From positions 3,207,099 to 3,271,098 of the forward strand of contig NC_048553.1 in assembly GCF_902806685.2 (NCBI RefSeq): a stretch of 64,000 nt of DNA, in the 5' to 3' direction. The DNA is from Maniola hyperantus. Taxonomy: Eukaryota > Arthropoda > Insecta > Lepidoptera > Nymphalidae. The translations under genes were made by a program, and so were the position numbers. This document shows, in pieces, positions 57,101 to 64,000 of the stretch; positions within the stretch are counted from its first letter, which is position 1, and each line of letters opens with the position of its first letter. The notes under the pieces were generated by a model. That model was not told where the DNA came from, did no database searches, and saw only the letters and a program-made list of their open reading frames with translations.

Positions 57101-57645
57101 CAAGCAGGCGAAGTCGCGGACAGCAGCTAGTTTCGATAAATAATAGCTGTACCCACTACCCAGTGAGATGAAAAGTTTTGTTTCGCACGGCTGCAAATTT
57201 TTATCGCTTTGAATTATTCCTCGCTACGCTCAGGTTGCTGCTAGCCTTCACTTGGTTGGATTCAATACAAATACTCGTGCAACAACTTTGCAGCCTTGCA
57301 TATCAAATAACAGACAGTTAACTGGTAAGATAAGTGTGTGTAAACAACAAAATCTAACAACACACTTTTCTGACTAATTTCAGCCAGAGACCTCGTTCAG
57401 TTACATTACCTAGACCCAGTCCCTAACACCTTCGACTTGTCTTGGTTCTACCCTCTCATTTAAAAATCATTATAGAGTATAACTATATCTTGTTCGCTTA
57501 CCACACAGACCACTTACCATAAAAGATTGTTACCTATATTGACACAGCAGATTCTATTGATGTAAATGTCTTACCCATCGTAATTTCCCATGGCGCACCC
57601 CGAGCACACGATCACTAGTATTACTGCAGTTATCTTCGGACCCAT
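51150..57645 (-). CDS. Small secreted/membrane protein, cysteine pattern like DM4/DM12
   Basis: Minus-strand exons: 57645-57575 (start ATG and signal peptide M-G-P-K-I-T-A-V-I-L-V-I-V), 55366-55213 (a hydrophobic segment D-L-G-G-V-L-L-G-S-I-L-G-F-G-A-V-I-I), 52387-52201 (C-M-Q-R-L-A-C-S-Y) and 51309-51150 (D-G-T-S-I-Y-E-A, D-C-Q-Q-I-Y-P-K-C, stop TAA). The last three join cleanly (phases 1 and 2). Exon 1 ends in phase 2 but 55366 starts in phase 0, so one exon of length 3n+1 is missing. A 31 base candidate is 57190-57160, preceded by ATTTGCAG with donor GTAGTG; with it the protein is 200 residues. Family resemblance is to insect DM4/DM12-type proteins of unknown role; I do not claim a function. 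Large introns hold a transposon and many repeats. Confidence 0.75.
51346..51492. mobile_element. 147 bp MITE in the promoter-distal part of the minus gene
   Basis: ATTGTCCGTTCA with TTACTTGA at one end and TCAAGTGAACGGACAAT at the other are inverted ends. Inner GTGCATAATTATATTGGCAC / GTGCCAACATATTA parts also pair. Lies in the last intron (51310-52200). Confidence 0.7.
51645..52073 (+). repeat. ~430 bp interspersed repeat, GGTTCCGTA family
   Basis: Starts AGGGTTCCGTACCTCAAAAG, has GTTGTCTGTCTGTC and TTCCCGTTGACCTAGAATCA, ends TTCGCACTTGGCCGGTTTTT. A second good copy is at 55515-55945. Confidence 0.7.
52956..55129 (-). mobile_element. IS630-Tc1-mariner transposon, DD82E (Sailor-like)
   Basis: 2,174 bp element with ~31 bp inverted ends (ACTAGCGGCACGCTATGATG...), flanked by TA at 52954-52955 and 55130-55131. 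It holds one long transposase gene on the minus strand. Ends and gene both look intact, so the element may be young and possibly autonomous. Confidence 0.88.
53215..54570 (-). CDS. DD82E transposase of the IS630-Tc1-mariner group
   Basis: 451 residues without a break. Residues ~40-70 (V-E-R-V-A-D-A-L-N-I-G-Q-R-T-V-R-R-I) form a helix-turn-helix DNA-binding region, followed by a basic K-K-R-K-R-A-K stretch that may be a nuclear signal. The catalytic triad is D188 (V-V-F-L-D-E-T-W), D277 (I-I-M-D-N-A-P-Y-H) and E360 (Y-N-A-I-E-L-V-W). Between the second D and E are 82 residues, which include an insert with Q-S-Q-K-K-A; this spacing is the mark of the DD82E (Sailor) group, unlike the 34 of Tc1. 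The C-terminus is an acidic-serine tail. It sits in an intron of the minus-strand gene but has its own start; no signs of host use. Confidence 0.92.
   Translation of the reverse strand: MDFVDMTERTQRTVLNSQTREFLIRLRNYFDREAQNGGPILPITSVVERVADALNIGQRTVRRITKKKYGETGTEENKLHTPKKRKRAKPVVGIDSFDADAIRRHVYGYYLQKEYPTRKKLVHSLKEAGLFFGGESSLTKILKTIGFRYKKCNKRKILMERFDIAMARYTFLRQVKEIKNWQNVVFLDETWLNANHTVGRSWNDDTAASTSKVPVGKGSRLIICHAGTINGFVEGSLMAFASKTTGDYHEDMNGEKFTEWFTSMLCSLPEPSIIIMDNAPYHSMQIDKPPAQSQKKADIVAWLRKNGVDANMNMLKAELVRLLKENKPTKIRYVIDEIALEHGHRVIRLPPYHCEYNAIELVWAQIKGYAARHNTEPPFTTKKMLKLLEEACEHVTKGDWEKVVNRTVKLIREDYERDVKIDNIIENEHIIINVCDDSSDDSENSSMDESD
55515..55945 (+). repeat. ~430 bp interspersed repeat, GGTTCCGTA family
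   Basis: Near full-length copy: AGGGTTCCGTACCACAAAAG through (GTCT)n to CGCACTTGGCCGGTTTTTAT. Confidence 0.7.
56100..57132. repeat. Repeat cluster in the first large intron of the minus gene
   Basis: 56115-56165 is a SINE head (GGGTTCGATTCCCGG). 56190-56545 is a minus-strand TTCAAAAATC-family repeat interrupted by a LINE piece (TGTCTACTGCTGGACATAGG, 56345-56480). 56750-56920 and 56920-57132 are two GACA-family repeats ending CAGCTAGT. Confidence 0.5.
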
Positions 57646-57666
57646 CTTGACAAGATCACAGACGTC

Positions 57667-57702
57667 ACTGCCCTATTCCGCGTCCGTATGAATACTTTAT
57701 AG
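57667..57702 (-). promoter_or_regulatory. TATA box and initiator of the minus-strand gene
   Basis: Minus-strand CTATAAAGT at 57702-57694 is followed about 32 bases later by CAGTGACG (57670-57663), an arthropod-type CAGT initiator. That predicts transcription start near 57669 and a ~24 base leader before the ATG at 57645. Confidence 0.7.
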
Positions 57703-58839
57703 AAATCGTTCCGAAGCCTGGCTCGGAACAATCGTATGGGGAAACACTATTGTCGTATGTTGATTACACAACACCACTTTTACCCGTCACGGTGCGAATG
57801 GTCGAGATGGTATCGCAACGGGAAGATTTTTGAGACAGTTTTGAATCTATTTTGAAAAATTACCCTGATACCCGCGACTTCGTTTGCGTGGACAACACAA
57901 ATTTCAAATCCCTGTTTTACCTCTTTAGGGATTGAATTTTCAAAAATCTTTTCTTAGCGGATGTCTACGTCATAATAGCTATTGCATACCAAATTTCAGC
58001 CCGATCTATCCAGTGGTTTGACCTGTACATTGATAGATCAGTCAGTCAGCTTTTTCTTTTATATATATAGATTGGGGATAATCCCAAACTAACCAGCTCA
58101 ACTAAATCTAGAGAATCGCAGAAAAGTCTAGTCTATCACCTTTATATCCGGGCAATGATGTGAGAAGTTGCTTTTTTCTATTCCATTACAAGTTAGCCCT
58201 TGACTGCGTATCTGGTGGTAAGTGATGATGCAGTCTCTGCAGTTTCTACTTTCACGGTTTGTCATGTATCATACGCACAGAAATCTTAATACAAGGTCTG
58301 TCCCACGATACTTTGTACAGCCAACCGTTTGACGGAGTTCCCACTAAACTAAGGCCGAGTCAACAAATTCTAGAAAAGCTCTCAACGCATTAACAGTTCC
58401 TCTGGTGCTGCAGTTGTTCATGGGCGTAATTACTTAACATCATGACGTGACCCGCTTGCTTACAATTTGTATTAAAAAAAATTGCCAACACAACATACTA
58501 TAAGTACCTACCTACTTCCAAGCCGGAAATCGTTTGCACTAGGAGATACCTAGATAAATAATATTTAACCAGTGGAAGTGCCCATGTAAGCATAGTTAGT
58601 TAGGAATTTATTTACTGGCAGATTATGAAAAATAACCACTGAGTTGTTTCAACTAGGGCAAACAGTTTTTTGACGTGTCTATGAGCTGCACGGCATCACT
58701 TCTACGTTTTGTACCTACTTATTAAGATTTCTTTTTGTAACCTGTCATTTGTGTTTCTGTGGTGCAATAAAGTATATACATACATACTTCTTCACTTTAT
58801 ACTATAGCAGATTTATCCAGAGCCAGAGCCTGTCTGTAG
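57703..58839. repeat. Repeats upstream of the minus gene
   Basis: 57865-58075 is a plus-strand TTCAAAAATC-family repeat. 58180-58250 is a SINE tail fragment. 58725-58795 is a LINE 3' end (TGTGTTTCTGTGGTGCAATA, then TACATACATAC). I see no gene. Confidence 0.5.
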
Positions 58840-59957
58840 TAAGGTACTTGATACAAATAAGGCCTATGCTCGAAAAAGGCCTACTCTCCCGAAAACCCGG
58901 TTAAATAAATGTAACATAAAAGATTCTTCACGCACATACATACTACGGCCCTATGATTAGGTACGAACTGCTCAGGCGCCCTGCGCCTATTCCCTGAGCT
59001 TGTTGCGACACCTTCTTTGTGGAAGTCGGGTTTTCCGCGGCGCACTATAAAATTTTCGTAATAACAAGGCAAGTTATTAGGTTTTATATTGACATTTTAT
59101 ATAAACTAATAAGTAGTTATAATACCTTAGCCATTATATTAGATAATTATTGCTTTCATTTTCATCATTTTGAATAATGGAACGAATTATGGAACTTTAT
59201 ATTTTATCTGGTACGGTACCGAATAAGGCCCTAGGCCTTAATTGTAACCCTAGGCCTTAATATAAATCCCGCATTTTAATACGCATTTTGATGTCTAGCT
59301 CTCAAAGTACTACGAATAACTAAATCTAAAAAGGCTCCTAAACGTGCTACTTGGTCGGAAGAAAGCTTAGCAGCCTGCAGCGGCAGTTTAGTGCCTTGTA
59401 TACAGCAGTGCAATTTAATAAGGCCTATATTTTTTTTATTTTTTTTTGGTAAATAAGTCGGTTTTTTTACAGAATGTGTGCTTTATTTATTTAATTACGA
59501 GTGACAATATTTTTTTAAATAGTTTATTCATATTATTGTTAATATGAGCGCTTAAGTCTGACAAGCCATCTGTGTTTATAAATGTTTAATTACTGTAATA
59601 AAAAGCTTAGTTATCAAAAGATAGAAGGTAAATAAAGGCTGTAAAATAGTATTTTTTTAAATAAATAGATTTTTAACAAGATTTTATGAGTTTAAAGTTT
59701 ACAGGCCTTATTTGGTAGATGTACTTATACTACTTGATGTAGTGTGAACTTATTATGGCCACTAGCTAAGGTTTTTGTATTGTTGATTTTGTCTTCATTT
59801 TATTAGATATTGCTAATGTTTTACTCCATTAATTTGATATTAATAAACATCTAATACTAATTTATTGAAGTTTTTTTGATACACACCTATATTTATTTTG
59901 TAATCAACTATTTAAATAAGGTAGGCCTTATTTGTATCAGTTACCTTATACCTAAGA
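58840..59957. mobile_element. ~1.1 kb non-autonomous element with AAATAAGGCCT ends
   Basis: TAAGGTACTTGATACAAATA-AGGCCT at the left is matched by inverted AGGCCTTATTTGTATCA-GTTACCTTA at the right. The interior is AT-rich with several more (A)AGGCCT sites and no long open frame. Confidence 0.7.
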
Positions 59958-60009
59958 GCCAGATTCATCTTACCCTGCTAAACCTACTGCTACTATGATA
60001 CACTCCTGA

Positions 60010-61650
60010 AAAAAGGTGACTGACTGATCTATCAACGCACAGCTCAAAGTACTGAACGGATCAGGCTGAAATTTGGCATGCAGATAGCTATTATGACGTA
60101 GGCGTCCGATAATAAAGGATTTTTGAAAATTCACCTCTCCTAAGGGGGTGAAATAGGGGTTTGAAATTTCTGTAGTCAACGCGGACGAAGTCGCGAGCAT
60201 TTAAGCTAGTTTTATTTATTAAAACTTATAATTAGACAGGTAGGTATTTTTATAGAAGAAATAAAATGTTGAATCTGCATAACAATCAAGATAGGTACCG
60301 AGGTAATTTCAAAACATAAGACGACATCATCCGTTCATGTACCGTGAAAAATATAACAAATTGACTCTTACTTAGCTGAACGATAGAGTAAAAATGCTAC
60401 AAGACAAGACAGCTACAAAAATAATTAAATAAAATATAATTTATGTTAATATTCGTCCTAGAGCATATTGCCTGTGTCACAATAATGTTGAAAATACATG
60501 CACGGGATCTCTCCAAAGAATGCTCGACACTACGCAGCAATACTTTGGAGTACCTGGTAGGTATACTCATACGAGTAGGTACAACTATTTTATACCTACC
60601 TAGTTTCATATGATCTCCCTGATGGTGATGGCGCATAGGGAACGCTGTGGTCCCTATCACAGACTACAGTGTTCGATTCCCAGCAAGGGGTGGGTATTTA
60701 GACAGTATAATATTATCTTGGTACGGTCTGGTCTGGTGGGAGACTTGGACCGTGACTTAGTAGTTACCATCCTACAGGCAAAGGCGTTCCATCAAGCGGT
60801 TTAGCGTCCCGATATGATGCCGTGGAGATACTGATAAATGGCAGATAAAATCTGCGATGATGGACGCGCTAACTTGGAAGGGAGGTACCCTTCCAAGTTA
60901 GTGCGTCCGTCGTAGATAGCATAGTAATTCCACCCAAAAAGTGTAGTTAATAGTAAGTAGGTACCTATAGGTAGTGACCTAGTTACCAGTGGCGTGCAGG
61001 TCATAGAGGCATAAATGCACTGCTTACCCCAGTTGTAAAGCCCAATGCATATTTTTCATTATGACCAGCCAGTAAACAGGCTCCTACTTAACTAGTGCCT
61101 ACCCTGGCTTCAAACCATGTGCACGCTACTGCTAGTTACTTAGGTCACGGGCTAACTCGAACAAAATCAAAAAAGACTATTCCTTTTCTAACTCCTGAGC
61201 TTTTTATAACTGAAACCATGCTAAGGAAGATGGATTACTGAAAGTAAGATTAGTTGATTTGGTTGTAAAAATGTAATGTCTATCTTAGCCCTAGGTGCGC
61301 ATAGTGATTGCTATCTTGTACGTTATAAACCATTATAATTTTTCGCAACAATACGCGGAAATGTTATCCGCATACTTACAATATACGCTTTTTCTGTAAA
61401 TTCACCGTAAAATGGCGTCAATCCGACTAAAGTTATAGCGGAATAAACATGCCTGATTTTTAGCTGAAATCAATTTCAGACATTCATTCGTACATTCTGC
61501 TCATAATAGAATTGTAATTTTTTAATAATTACTTACCTAAAAGTTAATTTAACTGTTTTCCTTTTGAGTTTTTGAATCCTTTCAACAAAAAAAGGAATTT
61601 AAAAAGGCATCATCATAAATCGTTTGGTAGAGATTCGAAAATTAAAAGTT
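60010..61650. repeat. Repeat and SINE upstream of the 61651 gene
   Basis: 60010-60215 is a minus-strand TTCAAAAATC-family repeat. 60605-60930 is a plus-strand SINE with B-box GTTCGATTCCCAG and its GGTCTGGTCTGGTGGGAGAC body. Nothing definite in 60931-61650. Confidence 0.5.
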
Positions 61651-63027
61651 ATGTTCCTGTGTTCCCTGAAGTTTTTAATAGTGTACAGTTTATTCGATTT
61701 TGTATCGAGTGGAGATTTAAGAAATGAATCGAGAAAACCAAGAATATTTACTTTGAACGCGGATGCTGGGGATGTTGAGGTAAGTCATTAAAAAAATACT
61801 AACTTAGATAATATACTGCGTATAATAATATACTACCTATTATTCGTCAGATCAAAGGCTAAGAAGGAAAAGATAAGGGCTGACCATATCAGCTGGTAAA
61901 AATTGCATTAATCCGCGACAGGTTGAGATATCCGGGTATGAGGCGGGAAGACGCTCCGCCCCGCACGTCAAAGTTGAAAAGAGCACACGCACAGGTCATG
62001 ATGTGCGGGGCGTTACCTCCCCGATCGCCATCTCGGCCCTTGCAAGCTTAATTTCTTTTGCATGATTTCAGGTCGGGCTTGATTTTTCAATACCATTTTT
62101 AAAAATCCCCTTCAGGAAAACAATCGACGCTGTCGCACAGTTTGGTTTTCCGGGCATTGTGAGTATTCAGTAAGAGAATTATTACCTACCTATTTCTAAA
62201 TATATTGAAAAGATAATCTCAATATATAAGTAGGTATAGAGATTTTCTTTAAATCAAAGCAATGTTCAAATGTAATTGAAAATTAGAAGACAGAAGCTAG
62301 TTAAGCGTTTTAAGTCCAAGAATAAACCAGAAGAGAACAGAATTTCACGCGTGTTATTCTGGTGTTTTGCTCCGGGCAAATATGGAGCTCTCCTTACATT
62401 TTCATTCCTTAGGTCTATCGAAATCCCGTATTAGAGCCCTCGCCCACGGCGACTTTTTTAGCGATACAGTAGCGATGCTGTCGCGCGTCCGCATCGATAC
62501 AGTCGCGAAGCGGTCGCTAGCTGTTTACCCTCGCCCACGGTCTCAGATTCAGTCGCGATACTGTCGCGCATCTGTCTCGATGCAAACGAAAAAATATGTT
62601 GCACTGATGCCCCGTTACCCCATTCACGCGCCACCCTCCCTCCGTTCTTCCCCCGATGTCGTCCGACACGGTCGCGCGTTTGCATCGATACAGTCGCGAT
62701 GCAGTAGCGCGTTGCAAATGCGACTAACAGCCGTTAGTAGTGATGCTGGCGTGCGTTTAATAAACGCGCGACAGCATCGCTACAAAAAGTCGCCGTGGGC
62801 GAGGGCTCTTAGAGCATAACAATTTCCGCGTGTGATCAGCATAACTTCTGGCTTAGGTATTCTTGTTAAGTTTTGTAAATGTTTTAATGTTTTTCAGAGT
62901 GTCCCGGTAATCAATTTCAATCCAGTAGCACTGATGCTTGGGGGCTTATTAATATTATCGACTAGCATATTTGCGCCTCTATTGAATAAAGCTACGGCGT
63001 GGGAACATTTGGGCCGCTCTTCAAGAA
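61651..63027 (+). CDS. Secreted/membrane protein, 5' part (three exons)
   Basis: Exons 61651-61779, 62072-62158 and 62898-63027 join in phase 0 and give 115 residues, ending in phase 1 at a gtacgt donor. The start ATG begins a signal peptide (M-F-L-C-S-L-K-F-L-I-V-Y), then a hydrophilic part with K-P-R-I-F-T-L. The second exon reads V-G-L-D-F-S-I-P-F. The third has a membrane-type segment (V-A-L-M-L-G-G-L-L-I-L-S-T-S-I-F). The order signal peptide, short linker exon, hydrophobic exon with a phase 1 end is the same as in the 51150-57645 gene, so I infer the same family. The cysteine-bearing exons expected next are not found before 64000. Reading through the donor would stop at 63116. Confidence 0.6.
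61914..62043. mobile_element. GC-rich MITE in intron 1 of the 61651 gene
   Basis: GCGACAGGTTGAGATATCCG and CCGATCGCCATCTCGGCC are inverted ends; centre has GTGCGGGGCGTT. It ends 28 bases before exon 2. Confidence 0.7.
62434..62808. mobile_element. 375 bp MITE with TTA target duplication
   Basis: Inverted ends GAGCCCTCGCCCACGGCGAC / GTCGCCGTGGGCGAGGGCTC, flanked by TTA at 62431-62433 and 62809-62811, the pattern of PIF/Harbinger elements. The interior has repeats of CATCGATACAGTCGCG. The open frame 62367-62819 is an effect of this GC-rich repeat. Confidence 0.85.
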
Positions 63028-63454
63028 GTACGTATATTTTGAATCTGTACCTACAAAAAAAAATTATACATATCCTACCTACTCACGTAAAGAAAAAATA
63101 TAAATACCAACTTTAACCTAAACATCCATAATTTAGATTTACGAACCTGGGACCGAACCCTAGACCTCCAACTAGGAGGCCGAGCGATGTCTTAAATTCT
63201 AGTAGGTAATTATTATCATATCACCAAATACCATATTATATACAAAGTGGTTCCTTACTGAGTTGAAAAATTAAAGAACAAAGCACTTTTAAATATTGTT
63301 CAATTTCTTAAAAATCAATAGGTTTTCAAACAACTAACAACAAATAGACTTTTAAAATGCTAACAATTATTAGCAAAAATCCTAATAAAATACAAATTTC
63401 ACAACACAAAAGAATTTGGCGATCCAATAACGTTGGTATCACGCAGGGGCTACA
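63028..63454. other. Intergenic or intron DNA
   Basis: AT-rich, with a short SINE-like B-box complement near 63150. No exon of the 61651 gene is recognised here. Confidence 0.4.
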
Positions 63455-63976
63455 TCATTTCTTTTTTGCTTTGCTTTTCGATTTCATGGACGTATTTGAT
63501 GGCTTCTTAGGCTTAACTTTCGGCGTCTCAACAATTCCCGCATCTGCTGGTATGTACTGAGTTTCCACATGGATGTAGTTCCTGCGTTTCTGCGGGTTTA
63601 AATCGAAACAGCCAAATGGGGGAGTGTATTCGATGTCCCAAGTCGCGTTACTCGATAATGAACTCAACGATTCACTCTTGCAAACGCATTCAGGCTCTTT
63701 GAACGCCGGGCAGCCGTCTTTGACTTTGTCAATAGCACTCAAATCATTACAGAATACATCCATATAAGCACATTTACATATATCCTCAACAGCTTCTGCC
63801 AAAGCTTTGCGGATCTCGGCGTCTCGCTGTTTCTTCAGTTTCACCATTTTCCTCGCTTCCACCTTCGCTTGTTCCTCGGGACTCCGTTTCTTGATGATCT
63901 TGAAAACCATCGGATCGCAATCAACGTAAGGATCCTCATTGGGACCGATTTCTGTCAGATCTTTTAAGGGGTTCAC
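63455..63976 (-). CDS. Unrecognised lysine-rich protein, last exon
   Basis: Minus-strand exon beginning at 63976, just after a CTTTCAG acceptor, and ending with TGA at 63457-63455 (173 codons). The first codon there is GTG inside the exon, so the true start is upstream, outside the window. The N-terminal part is charged and probably helical (S-P-E-E-Q-A-K-V-E-A-R-K-M-V-K-L-K-K). A cysteine cluster follows (I-C-K-C-A, V-F-C-N-D, G-C-P-A-F, E-C-V-C-K), then W-D-I-E-Y-T-P-P-F-G-C-F-D, then a basic K-S-K-S-K-A-K-K-K end. I recognise no domain. Confidence 0.8.
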   Translation of the reverse strand: MNPLKDLTEIGPNEDPYVDCDPMVFKIIKKRSPEEQAKVEARKMVKLKKQRDAEIRKALAEAVEDICKCAYMDVFCNDLSAIDKVKDGCPAFKEPECVCKSESLSSLSSNATWDIEYTPPFGCFDLNPQKRRNYIHVETQYIPADAGIVETPKVKPKKPSNTSMKSKSKAKKK

Positions 63977-64000
63977 CTGAAAGTTATGCAGATTTGAGTT

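Noticed and set aside
62367..62819. Open frame of 150 codons
   Set aside because: It spans a GC-rich MITE with inverted ends and internal repeats; no domain, splice support or codon pattern.

Overview
This is eukaryotic genomic DNA from an insect, almost certainly a moth or butterfly. Genes are split by introns with GT..AG borders, the non-coding DNA is AT-rich, and introns are full of repeats of lepidopteran type: tRNA-derived SINEs, LINE 3' ends with short tandem-repeat tails, several inverted-repeat (MITE-like) families, and repeat ends rich in GACA/GTCT. Repeat and family names come from my recognition of the sequences; no database was searched.

Region 1 (1-30190, + strand) is the 3' part of one very large gene for a polycalin, a multi-lipocalin midgut surface protein known from Lepidoptera. 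I can place 36 exons making 12 consecutive lipocalin domains of about 180 residues (2,155 residues in the window), ending in a C-terminal hydrophobic tail typical of a GPI-anchor signal, a stop at 30167 and AATAAA signals at 30178-30187. Each domain is three exons, called A, B and C here, with fixed phases (A starts in phase 0, A/B and B/C junctions in phase 1, C ends in phase 0), so every domain is a self-contained cassette. Domains recur with a period of three. D1-D3 and D4-D6 are a young ~6 kb tandem duplication including introns, and D7 starts a third copy. A 184-185 bp unit holding the second half of exon A10 is repeated in tandem at 22.3-23.2 kb.

Region 2 (31653-44161, + strand) is a complete nine-exon gene for the serine/threonine phosphatase PP5 (490 residues, TPR domain plus PPP catalytic domain, all metal ligands present). 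Its introns hold a 16-copy minisatellite, SINEs, MITEs, and a short LTR retrotransposon (41992-43966) inserted into a SINE.

Region 3 (44162-51149) has no gene I can support; it is repeats plus unremarkable AT-rich DNA. Region 4 (51150-57702, - strand) is a small gene for a secreted or membrane protein, rebuilt from four firm exons and one candidate exon, with a clear TATA/initiator promoter. One intron carries a DNA transposon with an intact 451-residue DD82E transposase, itself inserted into a MITE. Region 5 (57703-61650) is repeats. Region 6 (61651-63027, + strand) is the 5' part of a second signal-peptide protein with similar architecture. Region 7 (63455-63976, - strand) is the last exon of an unrecognised lysine-rich protein that continues outside the window.

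The genes do not form a pathway. The notable biology is the modular, still-changing polycalin array and the density of nested mobile elements.
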